This document shows positions 1 through 8,964 of a DNA stretch of 64,000 bases, piece by piece. The translations under genes and the position numbers were made by a program. The notes below the pieces were generated by a model, which saw only the letters and a list, made by a program, of their open reading frames with translations, did not search any database and was not told the DNA's origin. Every line of letters starts with the position of its first letter. The first letter of the stretch is position 1. Source of the DNA: Modicisalibacter sp033446685 (GTDB taxonomy: Bacteria > Pseudomonadota > Gammaproteobacteria > Pseudomonadales > Halomonadaceae); contig NZ_JAWQLY010000015.1 of assembly GCF_033446685.1 (NCBI RefSeq), positions 12,504 through 76,503 of the forward strand, written 5' to 3'.

Positions 1-1062
1 CACGACGATCAGAAAGCCCCACGCCGGCAGGCCCCAGGAGACGATCACCTCGGCGATGTGATGCGGGATGCGCTCGGTGGTCAGCACGTGGGCGAAGAGC
101 ATGGCGTTGGCGATGATGAACAGCAGCATCATCGACACCTTGGCGCCGTCCAACACTACGCCGCGCACCTCGCGGTTGGTGAAGGAGCCAACGATGGCCA
201 GCGGCACCTGCCACAGGCTGCGCGCCAGCGCGCCCCCCAGGCTCTCGCCGGGACGCTTCCACGGGTCGTCCTTGAGCGGCCCCATGTCGCGGTAGCCGAC
301 CACGGCCACCAGCCAGGCATAGATCGCGGCAATCGCCGCCGCCTCGGTGGGGCTGGCCACGCCGCCATAGATCGTGCCCAGCACCAGCAGGATCAGCAGC
401 AGGCCGGCCAGGGCCTTGCCGCCCGAGCGAAACAGCTGGCCGAATCCCGGGAAAGGCTGGGCCGGCAGCTTCATGTATCGCGCCGAGACATAGATGGCGA
501 CCATCAGGATGCCGCCCATCAACAGCCCCGGAATCAGGCCGGCCATGAACATCTTGGCCGCCGAGACCTCGGTGGCCGCCGAGTAGACCAGCATGACGAT
601 CGACGGCGGGATCAGGATGCCCAGCGTGCCGGCGTTGGCGATCGCCCCGGCGGCATAGGATTGCGGATAGCCCTGACGCACCATGCCGGCGATGGTTATC
701 GAGCCGATCGCGGCGACGGTGGCCGGCGACGATCCGGAAACGGCGGCGAACAGCATGCAGGCCATCACCGAGGCCATCGCCAGCCCGCCCTTGACGTGGC
801 CCACGACGTCGGTGGCGAAGTTGATCAGGCGGCGTGCCACGCCGCCGGTGGACAGGAAGGCGCTGGACAGGATGAAGAAGGGGATCGCCAGCAGCGTATA
901 GTGATGCGAGACCGCCTCGAACAGCTTGATGGCGATCGAGCCCAGCGAGTCGTTGGAAAACAGCAGGATCGTCGTCACGCTGGAAAAACCCAGCGCGAAG
1001 GCGATCGGCATGCCCAGGAAGATGGCGAGGAACAGCAGGATGAACAGGGTCGCGATGGTCAC
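1..1062 (-). CDS. dctM: TRAP transporter large permease subunit (DctM family), 3' end cut by window edge
   Basis: Inner-membrane channel subunit of a tripartite ATP-independent periplasmic transporter, which uses an ion gradient to import an organic acid. Translating the minus strand from GTG at 1062 gives 354 hydrophobic residues with the DctM pattern: an N-terminal amphipathic helix, a conserved stretch reading AAVSGSSPATVAAIGS, then GILIPPSIVMLVYS and a later ASPTEAAAIAAIYA repeat. The family is usually about 425 residues, so roughly 70 C-terminal residues lie outside the window. The GTG start overlaps the dctQ stop as GTGA (1059-1062), so translation is coupled, and an AAGGAGG-like Shine-Dalgarno sits just upstream. 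Confidence 0.93.
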   Translation of the reverse strand, partial: MTIATLFILLFLAIFLGMPIAFALGFSSVTTILLFSNDSLGSIAIKLFEAVSHHYTLLAIPFFILSSAFLSTGGVARRLINFATDVVGHVKGGLAMASVMACMLFAAVSGSSPATVAAIGSITIAGMVRQGYPQSYAAGAIANAGTLGILIPPSIVMLVYSAATEVSAAKMFMAGLIPGLLMGGILMVAIYVSARYMKLPAQPFPGFGQLFRSGGKALAGLLLILLVLGTIYGGVASPTEAAAIAAIYAWLVAVVGYRDMGPLKDDPWKRPGESLGGALARSLWQVPLAIVGSFTNREVRGVVLDGAKVSMMLLFIIANAMLFAHVLTTERIPHHIAEVIVSWGLPAWGFLIVV

Positions 1063-1616
1063 GGGCGGCCCTCCTTGTCATAGTCTTCGGGGTCGCGCTG
1101 TTCGGCGAGACGCATGCTTTCCTGGCCTTCGTCGGAGAAGCCGAAGCTGTCGGTATCACCCTTGATCACGCGCCAGCCGAGTTCGAGAAAACGCAGGATC
1201 AGCAATGCCATGCCGACCGGCAGAATCAGCGTGGCCTGCCACTTGGGAATCGGAATGTCCTGAAGCTCGATGCCGATCATGTGGGTCAACTGGAGGTACT
1301 GATAGCTGCCCACGAGAATCAGCGTGCAATAGGTCAGGCATACCGCCAAAGCGATCAGAGTGACGATCCGCCGGCCGCCACGCGGCAGCTTCTTGACCAG
1401 TACGTCGACGCCGATATGCGCGCCGTGCTTGACGCCCCACGACACGCCGAACAGCACGAACCAGCCCGAGAGATACAGCGAGCCCTCCTGCGCCCAGCTG
1501 ATGCCCTGGGCGAGGACGAAACGATAGAACACCTCGACGCATACCAGGAACACCATGGCGACCAGCAGCGCGCAGAAGATCGTCTCTTCCAGCTTGTTGA
1601 GCCAGCGCACAATCAT
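1059..1616 (-). CDS. dctQ: TRAP transporter small permease subunit (DctQ family)
   Basis: 185-residue membrane protein with four predicted transmembrane segments (about residues 13-35, 47-66, 85-107 and 128-150), the normal DctQ topology and length. It pairs with the large permease to form the membrane part of the transporter. The motif around residues 36-52 (AQGISWAQEGSLYLSGW) is typical of the family's conserved 'W-x-E-E' helix. The polar C-terminus (about residues 155-185) is cytoplasmic. It lies between the binding protein and dctM and overlaps dctM by four bases. Confidence 0.93.
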   Translation of the reverse strand: MIVRWLNKLEETIFCALLVAMVFLVCVEVFYRFVLAQGISWAQEGSLYLSGWFVLFGVSWGVKHGAHIGVDVLVKKLPRGGRRIVTLIALAVCLTYCTLILVGSYQYLQLTHMIGIELQDIPIPKWQATLILPVGMALLILRFLELGWRVIKGDTDSFGFSDEGQESMRLAEQRDPEDYDKEGRP

Positions 1617-1641
1617 TGGTTTTACCTCGCTCGATCACAAA

Positions 1642-1668
1642 GACGGCGAGCCCTTGGGGCTCGCCGTC
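1642..1668 (-). terminator. Intercistronic hairpin between dctP and dctQ
   Basis: A perfect 12-bp inverted repeat (1642-1653 with 1657-1668, 3-nt loop) lies in the dctP-dctQ gap, followed on the minus strand by only three U. Without a long U tract it more likely acts as partial terminator or 3' stabiliser, letting the binding protein be made in excess over the permease. That role is inferred from position. Confidence 0.6.
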
Positions 1669-1687
1669 GTTCACGATGGCCGCTGCC

Positions 1688-2686
1688 TCAGCCCTCGTTG
1701 GCGGCTTGGGCGGCGTCGATCACGTCCTGGCCGATCTCGTCGGCGAACTGCTTCCACACCGGCTTCATGGCGTCGACCCACTGCTGGCGCTGTTCGGGAG
1801 TCAGCTCGATGATCTCGGACTTGCCGGAGTCGATGATCGCCTGCTTGGCCTCCTGGTTCTCCTGGGCGGAGATCTCGTTGCCATAGGCGATCGCTTTCTG
1901 CAGCGCCTCTTCGACGACCGGACGCACGTCATCCGGCAGGCCGTTCCAGAAGCTGGCTGAAGACACCACCATATAGTCGAGCAGGCCGTGGTTGGACTCG
2001 GTGATGTACGGCTGCACCTCGTAGAACTTCTGCGAGTAGATGTTCGAGTAGGTGTTCTCCTGACCATCGATCGCCTGGGTCTGCAACAGCAGGAAGACCT
2101 CGGAGAACGGCTTCTTGAGCGGCGCGGCATCGACCGCCTCGAACTGCGCCTGGAGTACGTCGGAGGTCATGATGCGGAACTTCTTGCCGGCGGCGTCCTC
2201 GGGCACGCGCAGCGGCTCGGAGGCCGACAGCTGCTTCATGCCGTTATGCAGATAGCCCAGACCGGTCAGGCCCTTCTCCTCCAGCGAGGTCAGCAACTGC
2301 TCGCCGGTCTCGCTGTTCTGGAAGCGCTCGACCGCGTCCATGTCCTTGAACAGGAACGGCAGGTCGAAGACCTGGAGCTGGTCGGTGTACTTCTGGAACT
2401 TGGAAAGTGCCGGTGCGGCGAGCTGGACGTCGCCCAGCAGCATGGCCTCGAGCACCTGGTCGTCGCCGTAGAGCTGGGAGTTGGGATAGACCTCGACGTC
2501 GACCTGGTCGCCGACCGAGCTCTTCTCGACGAGCTCCTTGAACTTCTCGGCCATCTGGCCCTTGGGGGTGTTCTCGGCGACCACGTGGGAGAACTTGATG
2601 GTGATCGGGTCGGCGGCGAAGGCCGAGCCGGCCATCAGGATACCGGCGGCCAGCGAGGTGAGCGAAGCGAGCTTGAGCGTACGCAT
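1688..2686 (-). CDS. dctP: TRAP transporter solute-binding protein, C4-dicarboxylate type (DctP)
   Basis: 332-residue periplasmic binding protein with a signal peptide (about residues 1-24, ending AGSAFA/AD). The middle carries the DctP-family signature: KKFRIMTSDVLQAQFEA (about 165-185), then EVFLLLQTQAIDGQEN and NIYSQKFYEVQPY. The Arg of the first block and the Asn region of the second are the usual carboxylate contacts. This fits the C4-dicarboxylate subgroup (succinate, malate, fumarate), but the ligand cannot be proven from sequence. It is the first gene of dctPQM. The upstream DNA carries tandem operator-like repeats near 2887-2936. Confidence 0.93.
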   Translation of the reverse strand: MRTLKLASLTSLAAGILMAGSAFAADPITIKFSHVVAENTPKGQMAEKFKELVEKSSVGDQVDVEVYPNSQLYGDDQVLEAMLLGDVQLAAPALSKFQKYTDQLQVFDLPFLFKDMDAVERFQNSETGEQLLTSLEEKGLTGLGYLHNGMKQLSASEPLRVPEDAAGKKFRIMTSDVLQAQFEAVDAAPLKKPFSEVFLLLQTQAIDGQENTYSNIYSQKFYEVQPYITESNHGLLDYMVVSSASFWNGLPDDVRPVVEEALQKAIAYGNEISAQENQEAKQAIIDSGKSEIIELTPEQRQQWVDAMKPVWKQFADEIGQDVIDAAQAANEG

Positions 2687-3142
2687 GTTGTTGGCTCCTT
2701 ACGGATGTTATAGCGGTGAAAGTTCTGGCGACCGTCCGGCTTGTTGTATCGGCCGCTCATTGGCCGCCTGCGACGGCACCTGTCGTCTCTCTTATGGCAA
2801 TAGCTGTGCCAATAAGAGCAATATTCATGAAAACAATTGCTTACCAGCCATCATAGGCTTTGATAGCCACCCAAGGCCGAGCAACTGTGCGCATATCCAC
2901 ACAAGCTTGCCGAGCCGACGTGCGGAAATCCACACATTGCCTGATTTCCGCTGTCGCCGCACCGATATCCCGCCTATGTTTGAAAGCAGAATTCTTATCA
3001 TCAACACTGATGGCAGATACCTTTACAATGGGCAGGTCGTGGCGGCGGCCTCTTTCGCCATTGCCGCGACGGCGATAGCCGCATTATCCGAGCCAAGGCG
3101 CCAGGACGCGTCATCAAGCAACGACAGTGGAGGAGATGCATC
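2687..3142. promoter_or_regulatory. Divergent intergenic region between dctP and sodA, with two operator-like repeats
   Basis: 456 bp without a convincing gene. Two near-identical 17-mers, 2887-2903 and 2920-2936, differ at two positions and are 33 bp apart (about three helical turns). Each contains an imperfect dyad close to TGTGGATATCCACA (TGCGCATATCCACA and TGCGGAAATCCACA), so they look like paired sites for a dimeric repressor or activator of the TRAP operon. A possible -10 for sodA is TACAAT at 3024-3029; the -35 is poor. The regulator is not in the window. Confidence 0.45.
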
Positions 3143-3754
3143 ATGCAACACGAGTTTCCCGACTTACCCTACGCCTACGACGCGCTGGAACCGGTCATCG
3201 ACGAAACCACCATGCGGGTTCACCACACCAAGCACCACAAGACCTACTTCGACAAGTTCGTCGATGCGATCTCGGGGACCGAACTGGAAAACCAATCGCT
3301 CGAGCAGATCTTCGCCAACATCTCCCAGCAGAAGCCGGTCGTGCGCAACAATGCCGGCGGTTTCTATAATCACGCCCTGTTCTGGAAGATGATGTCGCCG
3401 AACGGTGGTGGCGAGCCGCAGGGTGCGCTGGGTGAAGCGATCAACGCCAAGTACGGCTCGCTGGACGAGTTCAAGAAGGCCTTCCTGGGCGCCGCGACCG
3501 GTCAGTTCGGTTCCGGTTGGGCCTGGCTGGTGGTCAAGTCCGACGGCGAGCTGGAAATCACCTCGACCGCCAACCAGGACAACACCCTGATGGACGTCGC
3601 CAGTGTCCAGGGCAAGCCCGTGCTGGGCCTGGACGTCTGGGAGCACGCTTACTACCTGACCTACATGAACAAGCGTCCCGACTACGTCGAGAACTGGTGG
3701 CGCGTGGTCAACTGGGAATACGCCAACGAGCTCTACACGGCGGCCAAGTCCTGA
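3143..3754 (+). CDS. sodA: Superoxide dismutase, Fe/Mn family (Mn-type features)
   Basis: 203-residue cytoplasmic enzyme that dismutates superoxide to oxygen and peroxide. Metal ligands are visible as His27, His77 (NHALFW), Asp164 and His168 (LDVWEHAYY). The outer-sphere Gln sits in TANQDNTL (Gln145), where Mn enzymes place it, and the GGFYNH block has Gly where Fe enzymes carry the active-site Gln, so Mn is favoured; cambialism cannot be excluded. The start follows a strong GGAGGAG Shine-Dalgarno. It is monocistronic and ends at a bidirectional terminator shared with sodC. Confidence 0.95.
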   Translation: MQHEFPDLPYAYDALEPVIDETTMRVHHTKHHKTYFDKFVDAISGTELENQSLEQIFANISQQKPVVRNNAGGFYNHALFWKMMSPNGGGEPQGALGEAINAKYGSLDEFKKAFLGAATGQFGSGWAWLVVKSDGELEITSTANQDNTLMDVASVQGKPVLGLDVWEHAYYLTYMNKRPDYVENWWRVVNWEYANELYTAAKS

Positions 3755-3807
3755 ATAATGGCCAGAGTGATCGGTAACGCCCGCTGAGTTCCAGCAGAGG
3801 CTAAGCC

Positions 3808-3840
3808 AAAAAAGCCCTACCGCGTGCGGTAGGGCTTTTT
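3808..3840. terminator. Bidirectional intrinsic terminator between sodA and sodC
   Basis: A 10-bp perfect stem (3814-3823 with 3826-3835) has A-rich sequence before it and five T after it, so it can terminate both convergent genes. Confidence 0.9.
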
Positions 3841-3875
3841 CTGTGGTCTGTCATCCCAAAAAGGGCGCGTGCCGA

Positions 3876-4436
3876 TCAGGTACCGGTCGCGGGGGTCGCA
3901 TCAGGATTCAAGCCGATGGTCCCGCAGGCGATGCGTGCGCCGCCACCGCCCAGCGCGGGGTTGTCGCTGTAATTGTCGCCGCCCTCGTGGATGATCAGCG
4001 CATGATTCTCGAGATCGGCCACCTCGAGACGCGGCGCCAGCACCGGCGTGGTGGCCTTGCCCTGATCGTCCACCGCGAGTGCCGGTAGATCGCCCAGATG
4101 GCCCTCGCCATTAGGCCCCTGGTGGGTGCCGGTGTTCTCGGGGTCGAGGTGGCTGCCGGCGGCCGCGGCCGCGGTTTTCTCGCCATCCTTCATGGCGGGC
4201 TCGCAGCTGGCGTTCTGGTGGACGTGGAAGCCGTGGCTGCCCGGTGGCAATTCCTCGAGTTCGGGAGTCAACAGCAATCCTTGCTCGGTATCCTCCAGCA
4301 TGACGACACCGATCTTCTGGCCGAGGCCTTCGCTGGAAACCTGATGGATCGGCACTTGCTCTTCGGCGGCCTGCGCCGAGCCGGCGAGGAGCAGCGCGGC
4401 CCCCAGCCCCAGCGTGCATTGGCGAATCATGCTCAT
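3876..4436 (-). CDS. sodC: Periplasmic Cu/Zn superoxide dismutase
   Basis: 186 residues with a cleavable signal peptide (about 1-23, ending AGSAQA). Family motifs occur in order: GFHVHQNASC (Cu ligands His71 and His73; disulfide Cys78), GSHLDPENTGTHQGP (bridging and Zn His96 and His105), GHLGDL (Zn His113 and Asp116), HALIIHEGGDNYSDNP (last Cu His) and RIACGTIGL (second disulfide Cys). All catalytic ligands are present. It removes superoxide in the periplasm, complementing the cytoplasmic SodA encoded convergently. Confidence 0.96.
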   Translation of the reverse strand: MSMIRQCTLGLGAALLLAGSAQAAEEQVPIHQVSSEGLGQKIGVVMLEDTEQGLLLTPELEELPPGSHGFHVHQNASCEPAMKDGEKTAAAAAGSHLDPENTGTHQGPNGEGHLGDLPALAVDDQGKATTPVLAPRLEVADLENHALIIHEGGDNYSDNPALGGGGARIACGTIGLNPDATPATGT

Positions 4437-4518
4437 GGCGTTACCTCATCCGTGATGTGAACGTGCCTCTTCAGGCTAGTCAACGCCACGCCAGGCTGAC
4501 AAACCGCCGGCCTCGCAA

Positions 4519-5358
4519 TCAGGCAAGGTTATCGAGGATCCGCAATGACGGCGCCGACTGGTTGAGGGTATAGAAATGTAGCCCCGGCGCGCCGCCATCG
4601 AGCAGACGCTGGCAGAGATTCGATACCACTTCCTCGCCGAACGCCCGGATGCTCTCGCTATCGTCTCCGTAGGCTTCGAGCTGCTTGCGAATCCAGCGCG
4701 GTATATCGGCGCCGCAGGCATCCGAGAAGCGCGCCAGCTTGGTGTAATTGGTGATCGGCATGATACCGGGCACGATCGGCGCCTCGACGCCCAGCGCGCG
4801 GGCCCGTTCGACGAAGTGAAAGTACGCGTCAGCGCTGAAGAAATACTGGCTGATCGCCAGGTCGGCGCCGGCTTGCACCTTGCGTACGAAGTTCTGCAGG
4901 TCGTGTTCGAAACTCGGCGCCTGGGGGTGCGCCTCGGGATAGGCGGCGACCGCGATCTCGAAATGATCGCCGGTCTCGGCACGGATGAATTCGACCAGCT
5001 CGTTGGCGTAACGCAGCTCACCGATGCCGCCCATGCCCGACGGCAGATCGCCGCGCAGCGCCACCAGACTATCGATGCCGTCGTCGCGATAGCGGTTGAG
5101 CAGCTCACGCATCTGCGCCTTCTCGCTGCCGATGCAGGACAAGTGCGGCGCCGTGGTGATGCCGCACTCGCGCACCTGCTTGACCGTGTTATGGGTGCGC
5201 GCCTGGGTCGAGCCGCCGGCACCGTAGGTCACCGAGAAGAAGCGTGGCCGGCGCTCGGCCAGGGCATCGCGGGCCAGCAACAGCTTTTCCCGTCCAGCGT
5301 CGGTATTGGGGGGAAAGAATTCGAAACTGATGCCCAGCGGATACTCTCGTGTGCTCAT
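4519..5358 (-). CDS. metF: 5,10-methylenetetrahydrofolate reductase
   Basis: 279-residue flavoprotein that makes 5-methyl-THF, the methyl donor for methionine synthesis. Characteristic blocks are SFEFFPPNTDAG (residues 11-22), FFSVTYGAGGSTQ (about 40-52), VALRGDLP (about 98-105) and AISQYFFSADAY (about 167-178). Length matches bacterial MetF, which lacks the eukaryotic regulatory domain. It is monocistronic on the minus strand, and its product feeds the methyl cycle encoded elsewhere in the window (ahcY, metK). The upstream DNA (5359-5460) has a short possible stem near 5437-5452, too weak to call a riboswitch. Confidence 0.95.
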   Translation of the reverse strand: MSTREYPLGISFEFFPPNTDAGREKLLLARDALAERRPRFFSVTYGAGGSTQARTHNTVKQVRECGITTAPHLSCIGSEKAQMRELLNRYRDDGIDSLVALRGDLPSGMGGIGELRYANELVEFIRAETGDHFEIAVAAYPEAHPQAPSFEHDLQNFVRKVQAGADLAISQYFFSADAYFHFVERARALGVEAPIVPGIMPITNYTKLARFSDACGADIPRWIRKQLEAYGDDSESIRAFGEEVVSNLCQRLLDGGAPGLHFYTLNQSAPSLRILDNLA

Positions 5359-5527
5359 CGGTCAACCCTTGTCCAGCGCAGTCGGCGTTTTTAGTGGGCC
5401 GCATCGCGGCCAGTCGATGCAGCGCATTGTGCCCCCCTAGCCGGTAGGGGACCAATGAAAGTTTCGCGCCGCAACTTCAATGACAGTCATGTTGGCGCTT
5501 GTCGAGATTCACGCTGGCCACGACGGC

Positions 5528-6472
<945 letters not shown>

Positions 6473-6501
6473 AGCGGACTCCGTTGACGAATTTGACTCA
6501 A

Positions 6502-6531
6502 TTACCGCGCCTGTAGTCACTATAGGGTCAA
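6502..6531 (-). promoter_or_regulatory. MerR-family operator and stretched promoter of the CDF exporter
   Basis: On the minus strand, TTGACC (6526-6531) is followed by CTATAGTGACTACAGG, a dyad whose 8-bp halves match at seven positions around a central base (6510-6526). A GTAATT -10 follows at a spacing of 20 bp. The overlong spacer with a dyad inside it is the hallmark of CadR/ZntR/PbrR/CueR promoters. The cognate regulator is not in the window. Confidence 0.75.
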
Positions 6532-6612
6532 GTATCGCCGGGACACCAGGCGCGGGCGCTGCCAATCAGCGCGACGAACAGGCATCATGGCGCTTTTGTC
6601 ACGGAAACAGCG

Positions 6613-7542
6613 ATGTCTCACGCCGATCTCTACCAACCGCTATGGATGCTGCTGGCTTTCGTCGCCCTGGGCTGGCTGTGCGCCCGCCGGCTGGCGCTCG
6701 ACCCGCGCCCCATCGCCACGCTGCTGATCTATGTCATCGCCCCGCTGACCTTCTTTCGCGCCCTGGTGCTCGGCGATCCGGGCGCCGACGACCTGCTGCT
6801 CAGCGCGGCGCTGTTCCTGCTGTCGAGCGCCATCGCGCTGCTGGTCGCGCGGCTGGCCCGGCCGTTCTTCGCCGCCGAGGAGAGCGCCTTGCTGGCGTTC
6901 TCCTCGGGCACCGGCAATACCGGCTACTTCGGTCTGCCGATCGCCATGGTGCTGCTGCCCCCCGAAGGCGTGACCCAGTATCTGTTCTGCCTGCTGGGAA
7001 TCAACCTTTTCGAGTTCACCGTCGGCTTCTACCTGAGTGCCCGCGGGCGCTTCTCGGTGCGCCAGAGCCTCGTGCGCATCGCCCGGCTGCCGCTGATCTA
7101 CGCCTTTCTCGCCGCGCTGCTGGTCAGCGGCCTCGGCGTGCCGCTGCCCGGCGCGTTGCTCGACGGGCTCGAGTACTTCAAGTACTGCTATACCGTGCTC
7201 GGCATGATGATCATCGGCATGACCCTCGGCCGGGTGACCCTACGCGAGTTCGACACGCGCTTCATCGCCGCCTGCGTGACGCTGCGCTATCTCGTCTGGC
7301 CGTTGCTCAGCGTCGCCGCGGTGGCGCTGCTGCAGGCCAGCGTGGGCATCGACGCCACCCTGGCCACGGCGCTGCTGCTGCTCGGCGTGGTACCGATGGC
7401 CGCCAACGTGGTGGTGGTCGCCATGGAGCTCAACATCCGGCCCGAGAAGGGTGCCATCGCGGTGCTGCTGACGACCCTGGCGGCGCCGCTGTTGATCCCG
7501 CCCTATCTCGGGGTGCTGCTGGCAATGGTCGGGCTGGAATGA
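6613..7542 (+). CDS. AEC (auxin efflux carrier) family permease
   Basis: 309-residue integral membrane protein with about ten transmembrane segments and the two-repeat layout of the AEC family. Family-like blocks are YVIAPLTFFRALV (about 40-52), FSSGTGNTGYFGLPIAMVLLP (about 96-116) and, in the second repeat, LLGVVPMAANVVVVA (about 256-270). Characterised bacterial members export or exchange malate and other carboxylates; the substrate here is unknown. It stands alone on the plus strand between the CDF gene and the converging complex-I-like operon. Confidence 0.85.
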   Translation: MSHADLYQPLWMLLAFVALGWLCARRLALDPRPIATLLIYVIAPLTFFRALVLGDPGADDLLLSAALFLLSSAIALLVARLARPFFAAEESALLAFSSGTGNTGYFGLPIAMVLLPPEGVTQYLFCLLGINLFEFTVGFYLSARGRFSVRQSLVRIARLPLIYAFLAALLVSGLGVPLPGALLDGLEYFKYCYTVLGMMIIGMTLGRVTLREFDTRFIAACVTLRYLVWPLLSVAAVALLQASVGIDATLATALLLLGVVPMAANVVVVAMELNIRPEKGAIAVLLTTLAAPLLIPPYLGVLLAMVGLE

Positions 7543-7557
7543 TCCCGAAGCGCAGCA

Positions 7558-8964
7558 CTAGCCGACGAAGCCGATCCCCATCAGCGGCGCCAGCAGCGCC
7601 TGTACCGCAACGCTGATGACGATCAGCAGCGCCGCCGTCAGCGCCAGCGTCCAACCCGACGCCCGGCCCAGCACGGCGATTTCGCCCGACGGCGACTCGA
7701 ACAGCAGCGTGGCGGCGACGCGCAGGTAATAGTAGAGCGAGATCACGGTGTTGATCACCGCGAGCACGGCCAGCCAGGCATGGCCGCCCGCGATTGTCGC
7801 CTCGAACAGCAGCAGCTTGCCGACGAAGCCCACCAGCGGCGGGATGCCCACCAGCGACAGCAGTGCGACGATCAGCACCGCGCTGGCCAGCGGCCGGCTG
7901 TGCCCCAGCCCGCGATAGTCGTCGAGCGCGGTGCGCCCGCGCCAGTGGGTGACCACCGCGAAGGCGGCCAGATTGGCCACCGCATAGGCGGCGAGGAACG
8001 CCAGCAGCGCCGGCATCGCGCGCGGCGCCGAATCGAGGACCACGATCGCCATCAGCGCATAGCCGGACTGCGCTACCGACGACCAGCCGAGCAACCGGCG
8101 CAGGTCGCGCTGGCGCAGTGCCGCCAGGTTGCCCAGCGTCATGGTCACCGCCGAGATCAGCGCGACGATCGCCGGCCAGGCGACCGCATCGGGCAGCAAG
8201 GCGACGAAGCGCGCCAGGGCCAGCGCCGCAGCGATCTTGGGAACCACCGTCAGCAGCGCGGCGACCGGCGCCGGCGCGGCCTGGGCGACGTCCGGCAGCC
8301 AGGAGTGGCCGGGAAACGCCGCCAGCTTGAAGCTCAGGCCAATGACGATGCAGGCCACTGCCACCACCAGCCCCCAGGGATCGGCCCCGGCGGCCAACGC
8401 CGCGGCGGTGGCCGCATAGCCGGGGTCGCCGACCAACCCGAACAGCAGCACCACGCCGAGTACCAGCAGCGCATTGGTCAGCGCGCCGATCAGGTAGTAT
8501 TTCATCGCCGCCTCGAGCGCCGGTGCCCAGCCGCGATGGAAGGCCGCCAGTGGATAGCTGGCCACCGAGGTCAACAGCACCCCGACCATCAGCTCCATGG
8601 TGTCGTGGGCCGAGGCCATCATCAGCGCGCCGAGCAGCGTGAACAGGCACAGCGCGTAGTATTCACCGTGGCGACGATCGCCACGCAGCCAGTCCGGCGA
8701 CAGGCCGACGCACACCGCGCCGCCGGTCAGGATCAACAGCTTGGCGACGATCGCCGGGCGATCCAGTGCCCACACCCCGGCGAAGCTCAGCTGTGGCGCC
8801 TGCGTCCACTGCGCCACGCTGGCCGCCGCCGCGCCGGCCAGCGCGACCAGTGCCAGCCCGGCGGCCCACGCCTGGTGGCGCTGCGCGGCGAAGGAGGCGA
8901 ACAGCACGATCACCACCGCCGCCAGCAGCAGGATGAGTTCGGGAAGCAGATCGCCGACCGGCAT
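7558..8964 (-). CDS. nuoN: Complex-I-like antiporter subunit NuoN
   Basis: 468 residues with about 14 transmembrane segments, last gene of the complex-I-like operon. Proton-channel lysines are visible in FKLAAFPGHSWLPDV (TM7), VVPKIAAALAL (TM8) and VGFVGKLLLF (TM12). The TM5 glutamate normally found in LGLELMSLPLY appears as Leu in the aligned stretch VGVLLTSVASY, although another Glu lies a few residues earlier (MELMV). The ATG shares one base with the nuoM stop (TGATG at 8962-8966), so the genes are translationally coupled. Confidence 0.92.
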   Translation of the reverse strand: MPVGDLLPELILLLAAVVIVLFASFAAQRHQAWAAGLALVALAGAAAASVAQWTQAPQLSFAGVWALDRPAIVAKLLILTGGAVCVGLSPDWLRGDRRHGEYYALCLFTLLGALMMASAHDTMELMVGVLLTSVASYPLAAFHRGWAPALEAAMKYYLIGALTNALLVLGVVLLFGLVGDPGYAATAAALAAGADPWGLVVAVACIVIGLSFKLAAFPGHSWLPDVAQAAPAPVAALLTVVPKIAAALALARFVALLPDAVAWPAIVALISAVTMTLGNLAALRQRDLRRLLGWSSVAQSGYALMAIVVLDSAPRAMPALLAFLAAYAVANLAAFAVVTHWRGRTALDDYRGLGHSRPLASAVLIVALLSLVGIPPLVGFVGKLLLFEATIAGGHAWLAVLAVINTVISLYYYLRVAATLLFESPSGEIAVLGRASGWTLALTAALLIVISVAVQALLAPLMGIGFVG

